Shown here: one piece after another, positions 17,956 through 26,395 of the stretch
Numbering within the stretch: position 1 is the first letter of the stretch
Layout: each line of letters begins with the position of its first letter
DNA from: Planctomycetota bacterium
GTDB taxonomy: Bacteria; Planctomycetota; JAJSAM01; JAJVHW01
Length of the DNA stretch: 64,000 nt
Direction of reading: 5' to 3'
NCBI GenBank assembly: GCA_021776825.1
Contig: JAJFFG010000104.1
Coordinates: 1-64,000, forward strand
Program-made: the position numbers and the translations under genes
The notes under the pieces: generated by a model
Databases searched by the model: none
What the model was told of the DNA's origin: nothing
Seen by the model: only the letters and a program-made list of their open reading frames with translations

Positions 17956-18299
17956 TCGATTCACGGTGCGCCCAGCGCGCAATGGGGAGCAAGACTCTGC
18001 GGCGGACTCCCGACGGCCGGGAGGCCGTTCGTGCGCTGAACCCCGCGCGCCCAGCCCGCATCGTTCAGTGCGCCACGCCTGGCGGTCCCGAGCACGCGAT
18101 CTCCCGCCCCGGCGCCGCTCTCTGGTTCATCCGGACAGGCGCATCGAGAGGGTGCATGCGCGTCGCCGGCACGAGATCTCACGCACTCGGATCCGCCAGG
18201 ACGTCGTGCGACGTGCCGTTCCCCTCACACACCGGCGCAACTCCCGCGCCGAGCCTTGATCTCGCCGCGGTCGCGCGGCACCCTCGCGAACGATCCGGA

Positions 18300-18683
18300 C
18301 TAACGCGAGCGCTTGCAGGTCGGACAGGGGTGGTAGCCCGAGTCCAGTGCGTCGTATTGGCCTGTGAAGAGCGTCCGCTCGCGCGGCCCGATCCCGCGCA
18401 GCCGCGAGCAGCCTTCGTGATGGAACTCGCGCGTAGCCAATGTGCCGTGGACCGCGAACCCCGCGGCGACCTCGGTGGTGCGCGAGGTCGGCGGCGCGTC
18501 CAGACCCTCGGCCCGACGCTTCAGCTGCGAGACGAGGCGCGGAGTCGTCTCGTGACGGACCGGCTCCCGCACGCCCTCCGGAGCTCGTCCGGTATGCTGG
18601 ACCGCGGTTGTGCAGGCGGAGAGCCCGAGGAGGATCGCTCCCAGGACTGTCGCGCGCAGACCGACCTCGATCACCGTTGCCAT
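18300..18683 (-). CDS. Small lipoprotein with Ada-like zinc-binding C-terminus
   Basis: The protein has 127 residues and a lipoprotein signal (VLGAILLGLSAC, lipobox LSAC with Cys24). Its C-terminal 45 residues hold FHHEGCSRLRGI, a middle TLFTGQYDALDSGY and PCPTCK. This resembles the four-cysteine metal-binding module of Ada and of surface proteins that share it, in the pattern H-x3-C ... GY-x-PC-x2-C, so the first ligand may be His. A metal-site lipoprotein is inferred, and the function is unknown. The ATG at 18683 shares bases with the divergent gene start. A GTG three codons in (18674) is an alternative. Confidence 0.65.
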   Translation of the reverse strand: MATVIEVGLRATVLGAILLGLSACTTAVQHTGRAPEGVREPVRHETTPRLVSQLKRRAEGLDAPPTSRTTEVAAGFAVHGTLATREFHHEGCSRLRGIGPRERTLFTGQYDALDSGYHPCPTCKRSR

Positions 18684-19077
18684 GCAACTCTTCTATCACG
18701 TCAGCCGAGACATCGAGCTCCCCCGATCCGGGCGCCGAGCGCCCGTCCTCGTCGGCCCTCGCGCCTGCGAAGCCTGCGGCGCGGAGCTCGAGGGTGGGGA
18801 GCCCTCGGAGGGCGGGACCTACGGCCTGACGTTCTGCGCCGGCTGCCGTGATCGACTGGATCGCAGCGCGATCCAGATCCACTTCTGCGACGACTGCGGC
18901 GTCTCGATCCCGCTCTATGCCGTCGAACAGGGTGCTGCGCTGGCCGGTGACGGCCGCATCCTCTGTCTGCGGTGCCGCACGCCGGACGGGCCGTCGCGCC
19001 TCTGGGTGCTCCTGCTCCTGACGGCGGTTCTCGCCCTCGCGATCGGTGCTGCCGTCGCGCTCCTCGCGCGGGGCTGA
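18682..19077 (+). CDS. Zinc-ribbon protein with C-terminal membrane anchor
   Basis: The 131-residue protein has three CxxC pairs (CEACGAE, CAGCRD, CDDCGV) and a fourth (CLRCRT), forming one or two zinc ribbons in residues 25-100. A C-terminal transmembrane helix follows (LWVLLLLTAVLALAIGAAVALL). The ATG at 18682 overlaps the start codon of the divergent lipoprotein gene, so the shared CATG marks both starts. An in-frame ATG at 18610 lies within that other gene. No function can be assigned. Confidence 0.7.
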   Translation: MQLFYHVSRDIELPRSGRRAPVLVGPRACEACGAELEGGEPSEGGTYGLTFCAGCRDRLDRSAIQIHFCDDCGVSIPLYAVEQGAALAGDGRILCLRCRTPDGPSRLWVLLLLTAVLALAIGAAVALLARG

Positions 19078-19090
19078 CGGATGTTCGCGG

Positions 19091-19166
19091 GGTTGCCAGA
19101 TCCGCGCTGGGTTGCCTGGTCCGGGCGGGGTTGCCTGGTCCGGGCGGGGTTGACAGATCCGCGCGG
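19091..19166. repeat. 19-bp tandem repeat, 4 units
   Basis: Four exact 19-bp periods of consensus GGTTGCCTGGTCCGGGCGG (units 2 and 3 identical) lie in the gap before the YhaN-like gene. The last unit has mutated to contain TTGACA, the -35 element of the promoter listed next. They are contiguous with no unique spacers, so this is not a CRISPR. Confidence 0.85.
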
Positions 19167-19179
19167 GGGCGGTTAGGAT
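19150..19179 (+). promoter_or_regulatory. Housekeeping-sigma promoter upstream of the YhaN-like gene
   Basis: A perfect TTGACA (19150-19155) is followed after 18 bases by TAGGAT (19174-19179), four of six matches to TATAAT. It is one of the best sigma-70-type promoters in the window. The expected start near 19186 leaves a leader of about 168 nt before the GTG at 19354. Confidence 0.6.
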
Positions 19180-19185
19180 TCCCAG

Positions 19186-19353
19186 TGCTCCGTCCCGTGC
19201 CTGGGGGAGACGTATGCCCTGATCCAACCGTAGCGTTTTGAAGTACGCACGGAGGGACCCGCTGACAGCGGGTCATCGGCCGTCTCGTGGAGCAACGAGT
19301 CGGTCCCCTTCGCGCGCGCAGAAGCGCGAGGCTGCGATCAGCGGTGGATTGCC
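19186..19353 (+). ncRNA. Structured 5' leader or small RNA, unidentified
   Basis: Between the promoter and the GTG start there are several hairpins. CTCCGT (near 19188) can pair with ACGGAG (near 19249). GACCCGCT-GAC-AGCGGGTC is a perfect 8-bp stem (19256-19274). CTCGT/ACGAG and TCGCGC/GCGCGA follow. I compared it by eye with 6S, 4.5S and common riboswitches and did not recognise it. It may be a regulatory leader or simply a GC-rich untranslated region. Confidence 0.3.
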
Positions 19354-21333
19354 GTGATCATCCGCACGCTCAAACTGGTGCACTTCCGAGGGGTGCCGGA
19401 CCTCCACGTCCGGGACCTTGACGCTGAAGGTGTGCACCGAGTCGAGCTGCCTGCAGGAACCCCGGGGAGCGTTCTCGTCGACGCTGTCCGCTTCGCGTTC
19501 CGCGGCCCGCCGGACGGCTCCGGGCACGTGATCACCGGCGATGAGGGTTATGCGTACGTCGAGGTGGGCTTCCGACTGCCGAGCGACGCCCAGGCCTCCG
19601 TCTTCCGCGGTCTGGACCGGCGCGGCAACGAGCAGGTCTCGCTCCGCGAGGAGGGTGGGCTGCGCGTGACTGGCGGGGCTGCGGGTGTCGGCGAGCGACT
19701 CCGCGAGCTCCTGGGCGACGATCCCGACGCCTGGCTCGCGGCGGCGACGCTCGATGCGGCAGACCTGGCTCCCGACGAGGTCGTGGAGGTTACGGAGATC
19801 GATCCAGCGGGCGCCGATGGCGACACCGACTCGACGCGTCTTGCCCCCGACGCACCCGAGGCGGTGGAGGGCCTGCGGCGCGCGTTGCGCGCCGACCGGC
19901 TTCGCCTGCTGGCGGCGCGCCGTCACGGTGATCTCCTCGCGATCGGGCGCCGACTGCGGAGAGAGCGAGCGACGACGGCCCTCGAGGTCGATCGCGTCAG
20001 CGCGGAGCGCGAGCGAGTGCGGACGCGCCTGCGGCGTGTGAACGAGTACCGCGACATGTGCGCCCGCGCCGGCGTCCGCGCCGAGCAGGTGCAGCGCGCC
20101 GAGGTCCAGCGCGCCGACAATGGTGGCGGAACTACCGAGTGGTGCCTGGCGACGTGCGCGTCGGTGCTGCTCCTGATCCTCGTCATGACGGCGACGAGCG
20201 CGAACCCGTCGCTGCGTCAGTACGACCTCCAGGTCGGTCTGGGCGTCGGCTTCCTCGTGGCTGCGGGCTGCTATCTCTACGTGGCGTCGCGGCGGCTCTC
20301 CACGCTCTCGCGCTTCATCATCGTCCCCGACGAGTCTCCAGCCCGCGCCGTGTCACCGTCGCCGGCGGAGGCGCCGGCGACCGTGACGGTCATCGGCCCG
20401 GAGGGTTCCATCGCGCCGGAGGAGCCACTTCCGTCAGAGAGCGAGCGGTGGCGTGAGTCGCTGCGCGCCCGCTTTGCCGACCTCGGCGACCCGGACGACC
20501 CGAACCTCGTACGAGAGCTGCGTCGTCGTGCCTCTGAGCTGGACGCCGAGCTCGTTCCGCTGCACGAACGACTGGAGTCGGGCGACGACGCGCTCGCCGT
20601 GTTCGACGTCGAGGCTGGCCGTGCGGCGCGCTCGCTTCACTTGCCGCGGCCTGACGAGGACGTTGCAGAGACGGGCCTCGACGAGGGCGAAACGCTCGAG
20701 GGGACGACGCGAGACGTCGCCGATCTGGGCGACGCCGTCTATCAGGCCACGGTGCGCCGGGATGCGTTGCTCGCCGCCGGGGCTCCCGGTGTGGCGGACG
20801 CCCGCGCCAAACTGGCGACCTCGGTCACCGTGATTGCCGATGACGCCGGCCGAGCCGACGACGCAGCCGCGCTGGTCCGACGCGTCGACTCGTTCGTTCC
20901 CGAGGGCGTCGACGAGCCTCGCGAGGACACGCTGTGCGACGCGCTCGTCGAGGACGTCGAGGAGCTCAGCGGCATGGCTCTCGAGGCCCAGTCCACCGTG
21001 TCGGCATCCGACGCATCGGACGCCTCGGGCGACGACGTCGTGCGGGAGGCCACGGGCGGACGCTTCGCCTCGCTGCGCACGGACTCGGGCGGCGGGGTCG
21101 AACTCATCGACGACGACGGGACCTCGGTGACGTGGGACGACGTGCCCGCGGAGTCACGGACGGCGATCGTCCTGGCGACCCGCCTCCGCTCGCGCCGCAC
21201 CACGCTGAGCAGCACGCCGCCGCAGTTCGTCGTCCTCGACGGGCTGCCAGGGCCCCTGACCGACGGAGAGCTGCTCGCTGCGGCCCGCTCGGCCGGCGGC
21301 GACGTCATGCAGGTGATCCTCGCGGCGGACTAG
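19354..21333 (+). CDS. Membrane-anchored YhaN/Rad50-like protein with eroded ATPase motifs
   Basis: The 659-residue protein has the layout of the YhaN/Rad50 family. The N-terminal lobe opens RTLKLVHFRGVPDL (normally xxLxLxxFxGFxDL). Helical, charge-rich arms flank a two-helix transmembrane hairpin at about residues 263-313. The C-terminal lobe has ATGGRFASLRT, then TRL...PPQFVVLDG...QVIL, aligned with the family's TGGRY...LALRL...PLILDD...QVIL. The catalytic motifs are lost. The P-loop position reads PAGTPGSV (residues 33-40, no GKS/T), the signature loop reads VPAES (597-601) instead of LSxGx, and Walker B lacks the acidic pair. The fold assignment is inference from these alignments. ATP hydrolysis is unlikely. 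Confidence 0.65.
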   Translation: MIIRTLKLVHFRGVPDLHVRDLDAEGVHRVELPAGTPGSVLVDAVRFAFRGPPDGSGHVITGDEGYAYVEVGFRLPSDAQASVFRGLDRRGNEQVSLREEGGLRVTGGAAGVGERLRELLGDDPDAWLAAATLDAADLAPDEVVEVTEIDPAGADGDTDSTRLAPDAPEAVEGLRRALRADRLRLLAARRHGDLLAIGRRLRRERATTALEVDRVSAERERVRTRLRRVNEYRDMCARAGVRAEQVQRAEVQRADNGGGTTEWCLATCASVLLLILVMTATSANPSLRQYDLQVGLGVGFLVAAGCYLYVASRRLSTLSRFIIVPDESPARAVSPSPAEAPATVTVIGPEGSIAPEEPLPSESERWRESLRARFADLGDPDDPNLVRELRRRASELDAELVPLHERLESGDDALAVFDVEAGRAARSLHLPRPDEDVAETGLDEGETLEGTTRDVADLGDAVYQATVRRDALLAAGAPGVADARAKLATSVTVIADDAGRADDAAALVRRVDSFVPEGVDEPREDTLCDALVEDVEELSGMALEAQSTVSASDASDASGDDVVREATGGRFASLRTDSGGGVELIDDDGTSVTWDDVPAESRTAIVLATRLRSRRTTLSSTPPQFVVLDGLPGPLTDGELLAAARSAGGDVMQVILAAD

Positions 21334-23084
21334 TCCGAGGCGGGTTTCGCGAGATCGCTGAGCGCGGCCGCGACGGCCCGACGCACGATCGGGGACTTGT
21401 CGTCCTGGATGCCTTGCAGCAGGCGCCTCGCCGCCGGTGAGCCGGTCAGACCGAGCGCGAGTGCGGCCAGGGCTCGCTGTTCGTCATGCTTCGCGCGCCC
21501 GAGGAGCTTGCGCGCCGCCAGCGTCCGGCCGAGGAAGCCCATGATCTCCGACGTCCCGATCCGACCGAGCGTGCGATACGTTTCGCGTTGCTCCGGGGCG
21601 GAGGCGTTCGCGAACGCGCGATCCTGCACGCGCTCGAGGAGCGGATGCGCCGCCTGCGCCGGACGGACCTCGGCGATCGCCTGCAGGGCGACGGCGCGCA
21701 CCTCGTAACTGTCGTCCTTCAGGCTCTGGAGACAGAGCGTGCACGCGCGCTCGGGGCTGAGAGCGACCAGCGCCTTCAGTCCCTCGATGCGCACGCGGGA
21801 GCTCGCGTGGCGCAGCGAAGGAAGCAGGGCACCCACGACGTCCTCTGCCCCGGAGACGCCGATGAGCCGGGTTGCGACGGCCGCCACCAGCGTTCGATCG
21901 TCGCTCACGAACGGAACGAGCGCGCGCACGTGTCGCGGCAACAGCGCCTCGAGCGCCTTCTCAGCCGGTCCCCGCGCCTTCGTCGCCAGCAGATCGCAGA
22001 GGGCGGGGACGGCGGCACTGCCGATCGCCGTCAGGAGCATCATGAGCGCGGGCCGATCCGACCCAAGCAGTTCCTGGATCAGCGGCTCGAGACGCGGCAC
22101 CACGTGCGCGTTGCCGACACGCTCGATGGCCCGCACCAGCAGGTCTCGGCGGGTGTGGTCGCGCGTCCGGTCGGCCATCTTGCGCAATGCGTCGAGCATG
22201 CGCGCCGCGCGGAGGAGGTCGCCGTCCTCGAGCACGTGGGCGAGGAAGCGATCGAGCGCATCCGCCACACCCTCGTCCGCCGCGCCGGAGATCGAGCCGA
22301 GGAGGAGCTCGGCGTACTCGGTCAACAGGTCGCGCTGCTGCTCCACGGCGATCTGCGCCGCAAGTCGGATGCGCTCCCGCGGCTCGAGTCGATAGAGGTT
22401 CTCGTCCGTGCTCTCCGGCAGGGAACGCAGATGATTCACGAGTGCCTGGGACTCGTCGCGAGCACGCTGCGCCGACTCCGGGTTGACCTCTCCCTGTTGA
22501 AGGAACTCCTGGAGCTCCTGCTGCTCGCGATCGTTCAGCAGGTCGTCCGTGATGCGGAACGTGACGTGCTCGAACGACTTCTCCCACACCAGAGTGCGCA
22601 GGTCGTCGGTCGTCGACTGCGCGTCGAACGTGCGCGTCAGGACCTGGACGAGCCCCTCGGCCTCTCGTTGGTCGATGCCCGGCGAGAACGAGATCCGGCG
22701 CACGCCGTTCAGGAACAGTCGGAACGCCAGGCTGCGCTGGCGGTGCGAGTCCGAGTAGATCTCGACCTCGCCGTCGAGAATGACCGACGCCCTGATCTTC
22801 AGGGAGAAGTCCTCGTAGGTCTCCACGTGCCGGATCAGCGAGGCGATGTACCCGCTGACCATGTCCGTGCGGATCTTGGAGTTCCGTGGATAGAGCTGAT
22901 TGGCGCGCGCGGCCTTCTGGTACTCCGCGATCAGCCGCCGGCCGGACTTCTGACGCTCCGGCTCCTCGATCGGGACCTCGAATTCGAGGTGTTCGGCGAT
23001 CGTGATGGGGCCGTCCTGGGCTGCGGCGTCGGGCTGGTGGAAGTCGCGGTCGTGCATGAGGTCTCTCTCGGATGCATCGGCCAT
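21330..23084 (-). CDS. Cytoplasmic HEAT-repeat protein
   Basis: This 584-residue protein has no signal peptide. An N-terminal region of about 200 residues (FSLKIRASVILDGEVEIYSD, LAFRLFLNGVRRISFSPGID) precedes helical repeats. HEAT-like units are clear from about residue 330 (VPALCDLLATKARGPAEKAL, SSRVRIEGLKALVALSPERA, SYEVRAVALQAIAEVRPAQA). A role as a protein-interaction scaffold is inferred. Its stop overlaps the end of the convergent YhaN-like gene by four bases. It diverges from the lol operon across 195 bp that must contain both promoters. Confidence 0.8.
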   Translation of the reverse strand: MADASERDLMHDRDFHQPDAAAQDGPITIAEHLEFEVPIEEPERQKSGRRLIAEYQKAARANQLYPRNSKIRTDMVSGYIASLIRHVETYEDFSLKIRASVILDGEVEIYSDSHRQRSLAFRLFLNGVRRISFSPGIDQREAEGLVQVLTRTFDAQSTTDDLRTLVWEKSFEHVTFRITDDLLNDREQQELQEFLQQGEVNPESAQRARDESQALVNHLRSLPESTDENLYRLEPRERIRLAAQIAVEQQRDLLTEYAELLLGSISGAADEGVADALDRFLAHVLEDGDLLRAARMLDALRKMADRTRDHTRRDLLVRAIERVGNAHVVPRLEPLIQELLGSDRPALMMLLTAIGSAAVPALCDLLATKARGPAEKALEALLPRHVRALVPFVSDDRTLVAAVATRLIGVSGAEDVVGALLPSLRHASSRVRIEGLKALVALSPERACTLCLQSLKDDSYEVRAVALQAIAEVRPAQAAHPLLERVQDRAFANASAPEQRETYRTLGRIGTSEIMGFLGRTLAARKLLGRAKHDEQRALAALALGLTGSPAARRLLQGIQDDKSPIVRRAVAAALSDLAKPASD

Positions 23085-23279
23085 TGCGCCAGCCTCACCA
23101 AAGCCGGATGACCCCAGGGTGACGGCGGCCTCGCACGCTCACCTTCGGTTCGGGGCACGAGAAGCCGATCTACGAGGAGCAGGGCCAGTGCCCGGCTCAG
23201 CGCCCTTTTTCGGCCTTCGGCGCCTCGCGCGCCCGGACACTCCCGACGCGGCCCCCGCATCCCCGGTAGACCCCAGAAC

Positions 23280-24689
23280 GTGTACGTCCCCTTCCTCTCC
23301 CTCCGCTTCATTCAGCGCCACTGGCTGATGACGTTGATCGGCAGCTTCTTCGTCGGAGCGAGCCTGGTCGTGCTCATCGTTGTGATGGCCGTGATGGACG
23401 GGTTCCAGTTCAAGCTGAAGGAGACGTACGCGGGTTCGTCGGCGGACATGATCGTCACGCCGCGCTTCAAGGCCGACCTCTCGAAGCTCGATGTGGCGCT
23501 CCGGGAGCGCCTCGGCGAGCGGCTGGTCGCGACCGCGCCGCACTACCAGACGATCACGATGGTTCGCCGCGAGGGGCTGGTCGATCCGGCCCTGATGGAG
23601 GAGTTCCAGGTCGCTCAGGTTTTCGGCGTCGACGGCGCCGCGGAGCAGCGGGTCAATCGCTTCCGTGAGTACCTCCATCGCGCGCCGGACCGCATCGACC
23701 CGATGGTCGAGGACCTCGACGAGCCCTTCAAGGTGCACGACCCCGAGCTCGCGGCGTTTGGCTTCGAGGGCGTCATCCTCGGAGCTGATCTGCAGCGCGA
23801 GCTCCACGTCGTCCGGGGGCAGCGCATCAAACTCTTCGCCCTCGTCCCCCGCAGTCGCAAGGACGAGAAGGGCACGAACGTCCAGTTGCAGGACTTCGAA
23901 CTGCGCCAGCGACTGTTCCTCGTCCTCGGCACGTACAAGAGCGGCAACAGCGAGATCGACAGCCGCTCGGTGTTCATGTCCGACAAGACGTTCACCACGT
24001 TCTTCGATGCTGGCACGTCGCGTCGCTCGATCCGCGCCAAACTGGCCGACCCGGACGACGGCTTCCAGGAGTGTCACGACCTGCTGGAGGACGACTGGTT
24101 CAGTCTGGTGGAGAAGAGCCTGCCCGCCGGCCAGCCGCTTCCGCCGTGGCTCGTGGACGAGCGCCCCGACGCCGAGTTGATCCGCGCCTTCCACGTGCAC
24201 CCCTGGTGGGAGCAGTACCTGAACCTCGTGCGCGCCATCGAGAGCGAGAAGGCGATGATCCTCGTCATCGCGTTCCTGATCGTGATCGCCGGCACGAGCT
24301 CGATCTTTGCGGCGCAGTGGTTGCTCGTGAGCGACAAGGTGCGCGAGATCGGCATCCTGCGGGCACTCGGCGCGCACGTCGGCGGCGTGGCGTCCATCTT
24401 CGTGATGAACGGCTTCCTGATGGGGCTGGTCGGCTCCGCCGCGGGCACGGGCCTCGGTCTCGTGGCGGTGCGCTACATCGACACCATCCACGACGCCATC
24501 CGGTGGGTCACCGGGCGTGACCCGTTTAATCCGGAGATCTACCTGTTCACGAAGATCCCGACGCGCGTGGACATGACGCAGATCGGTCAGTTCGCCGTCG
24601 CGGCCCTGATCTGCACGCTGATCGCCGCGGCGATCCCGGCCATCCGCGCTGGGTTCATGGACCCCGCGAAGGCGCTCCATCATGAGTAA
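23280..24689 (+). CDS. Lipoprotein-releasing ABC permease (LolC/LolE family)
   Basis: This FtsX/MacB-type permease extracts lipoproteins from the inner membrane for transfer to the outer membrane. The 469-residue protein has transmembrane helix 1 at about residues 17-38 (LIGSFFVGASLVVLIVVMAVMD) and a large periplasmic domain. Three C-terminal helices follow from about residue 325 (MILVIAFLIVIAGTSSI, VMNGFLMGLVGSAAG and VAALICTLIAAAIPA). The end PAIRAGFMDPAKALHHE carries the typical P-A-x-A-L signature. Only one permease is encoded, so it may work as a homodimer (LolF-like arrangement). It overlaps the ATPase gene by eight bases. Confidence 0.88.
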   Translation: MYVPFLSLRFIQRHWLMTLIGSFFVGASLVVLIVVMAVMDGFQFKLKETYAGSSADMIVTPRFKADLSKLDVALRERLGERLVATAPHYQTITMVRREGLVDPALMEEFQVAQVFGVDGAAEQRVNRFREYLHRAPDRIDPMVEDLDEPFKVHDPELAAFGFEGVILGADLQRELHVVRGQRIKLFALVPRSRKDEKGTNVQLQDFELRQRLFLVLGTYKSGNSEIDSRSVFMSDKTFTTFFDAGTSRRSIRAKLADPDDGFQECHDLLEDDWFSLVEKSLPAGQPLPPWLVDERPDAELIRAFHVHPWWEQYLNLVRAIESEKAMILVIAFLIVIAGTSSIFAAQWLLVSDKVREIGILRALGAHVGGVASIFVMNGFLMGLVGSAAGTGLGLVAVRYIDTIHDAIRWVTGRDPFNPEIYLFTKIPTRVDMTQIGQFAVAALICTLIAAAIPAIRAGFMDPAKALHHE

Positions 24690-25404
24690 GCGCGAGGTCG
24701 TCCTGGAGGCGCGCGGGCTCAAGCGCTCGTTCCAGATGGGACGTGTCGCGATCGACGTGCTGCAGGGACTCGACTTGACGCTCTATCGCGGCGAGCGCGT
24801 GAGCATCGTCGGCTCGTCGGGTTCTGGCAAGACGACCATGATCAACATGCTCGGTCTGCTCGACAAGCCCGACTCCGGCTCCGTCGCTCTGGCGGGCGAG
24901 GACGCGCTGGCCGCGTCGAGCCGACGGCGCTCCGACATGCGCAACGCCTCGATCGGCTTCATCTTCCAGTTCTATCACCTGGTCAACGAACTCGACGCGT
25001 TCGAGAACGTGCTCCTGCCGGCGATGATCGGGAAGGGCTGGGGCGCTCGTCGCACCGAGATGCGGGAGCGCGCGCGGCACCTTCTGGACCGTGTGGGCCT
25101 GGCCGACCGGATGGATCACCGGCCCCAGGAGCTCTCCGGCGGAGAGCGCCAGCGCGTCGCCGTCGCGCGAGCGCTGATCAACGAGCCAGAGGTGCTCTTC
25201 TGCGATGAGCCGACGGGCAACCTCGACCCGCGCACCAGCGGCGGCGTGCAAGACCTGCTCCTCGACCTCGGCAACGAGGATCGTGCGATGCTCCTCGTGA
25301 CGCACGACGAGCGATTTGCGGCAAGATGTGACCGGATGTGTCGTCTCATCGAGGGACGGCTCGAGCCGGCGTCGAAGCCGGCAGCCGCCGGAGGTGCCGC
25401 GTGA
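24682..25404 (+). CDS. lolD: Lipoprotein-releasing ABC transporter ATPase
   Basis: This 240-residue ABC ATPase powers the adjacent permease. Walker A GSSGSGKTT lies near residue 46, the Q-loop region is IGFIFQFYHLVNEL, the signature is ELSGGERQRVAVARAL and Walker B is VLFCDEPTGNLD. The FQFYHLVNELDAFENVLLP stretch is characteristic of LolD/MacB ATPases. Overlaps with both neighbours show translational coupling. Confidence 0.93.
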   Translation: MSKREVVLEARGLKRSFQMGRVAIDVLQGLDLTLYRGERVSIVGSSGSGKTTMINMLGLLDKPDSGSVALAGEDALAASSRRRSDMRNASIGFIFQFYHLVNELDAFENVLLPAMIGKGWGARRTEMRERARHLLDRVGLADRMDHRPQELSGGERQRVAVARALINEPEVLFCDEPTGNLDPRTSGGVQDLLLDLGNEDRAMLLVTHDERFAARCDRMCRLIEGRLEPASKPAAAGGAA

Positions 25405-25688
25405 GGTCTCGACTCGCTCTCTCAGCCCTGGTCCTCGCCGCGACCGCTCTCGGAGCGTGCCGCAGCGACGGCGGCATCGGTCGCTACGACTCCGAGCGTT
25501 CCAGGGTGTGGACTGCCGACAGGATGCAGACGCACCACAAGCGTGACGTCGTCAACACGCAGTCGAATCTCGAGACGTTGTCCGATCTCGCCGGCATTAC
25601 GAATCGCTCATTTGAGAGCGCGCGAACGGAGTGGGCCAAGACCTGGTCGCTCTACATCGAGGGTTCGACGACCCCGCTCGATCGCTGA
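25401..25688 (+). CDS. Small lipoprotein of the lol operon
   Basis: The GTG at 25401 overlaps the lolD stop and gives a 95-residue protein. A lipoprotein signal (LALSALVLAATALGACRSDGG, lipobox LGAC) precedes a short mature chain with no recognised domain (TWSLYIEGSTTPLDR at the end). It is probably a client or accessory of the transporter it is coupled to, which is inference from position only. Confidence 0.75.
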   Translation: MRSRLALSALVLAATALGACRSDGGIGRYDSERSRVWTADRMQTHHKRDVVNTQSNLETLSDLAGITNRSFESARTEWAKTWSLYIEGSTTPLDR

Positions 25689-25731
25689 CGCGACACGGTG
25701 TGCCTGTCGTCACAAGAAAACTCGTGAACTC

Positions 25732-25762
25732 TTGCCGCGCGACGCGTGGGTTCGAAGATAAT
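25732..25762 (+). promoter_or_regulatory. Possible promoter upstream of a small membrane protein
   Basis: TTGCCG (25732-25737) and GATAAT (25757-25762) are spaced 19 bases apart in an unusually AT-richer stretch. The spacing is slightly long. It would yield a leader of about 130 nt. Confidence 0.35.
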
Positions 25763-25899
25763 GGAGACTGTGCCGGGGTTGGGGCCGACCCCCCCGTAAA
25801 ACGGCTTGCCGCTACACTCCACATCACATTCCCCTTTTCTCTACCGGCGGTCGTCTTCCTCGGCACTTCATCAACTGCACTCGGGAGACCGAGACACCG

Positions 25900-26322
25900 T
25901 TGGATTCAGCAAGTCCCCTGCAGCGTCCCCGGCCGCCGCGCCGCCCCGGAACGAGGGCCCGAGCGCGCCTGACGCGGAGCGTCGGACCCGTCCTACGCGC
26001 GCTCGTCGCGGTCCTCCTCGTGACGCTGATTGCCTGGCCGGTACGCCCGGGATTGGTCTGCCCGGACGGGTCGCCGCTCGGGTCGTCATTGCTGACCTGC
26101 CGCCACTGCCAGCGGCGACCGTTTGCACACGCGATCGGCCCGGTCGCCGACCTCCGGGCGTTGCGCGGCCACGCAGTCAGCGTCGCGCCGTTCATCCTCT
26201 CGGTCGGCACCCAGCTCACCGCAGTGCGTCCGAGTCAACCGATGACCGTCCTCAGGCCCGATGCAGCGGCGGCGCCCCAGGGCGACGACCCGCAGGACTC
26301 CGACGCCCGTCAGGTCCGGTAG
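25900..26322 (+). CDS. Small exported or membrane protein with two CxxC-like pairs
   Basis: The TTG start at 25900 gives 140 residues. A basic N-terminus precedes a single hydrophobic helix (VLRALVAVLLVTLIAWPV, about residues 31-48). A short region with CPDG and CRHCQ follows, which may form a metal or disulfide site. No family is recognised. Codon use is consistent with a real gene, but the start is uncertain. Confidence 0.5.
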   Translation: MDSASPLQRPRPPRRPGTRARARLTRSVGPVLRALVAVLLVTLIAWPVRPGLVCPDGSPLGSSLLTCRHCQRRPFAHAIGPVADLRALRGHAVSVAPFILSVGTQLTAVRPSQPMTVLRPDAAAAPQGDDPQDSDARQVR

Positions 26323-26395
26323 CCCGGATCACCCGCTCGACACGCACGCTCCCGTAGCCTCCCTTCATGAGCCCACGCCGCATGAGCCCACGCAC

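Noticed and set aside
17916..18851. A 311-codon plus-strand frame across the gap after the HEAT gene
   Set aside because: It runs through the antisense of the lipoprotein gene and lacks any domain or biased codon use.
19091..19166. Possible CRISPR array
   Set aside because: The units are contiguous without spacers. The same applies to the 9-bp array at 61491 and the 12-bp array at 14499.
19186..19353. 6S RNA or signal-recognition-particle RNA
   Set aside because: The hairpins do not form the long closing stem and central bubble of 6S RNA, and the GGAA/GCAG-type loop of 4.5S RNA is absent. It is left as an unidentified leader.
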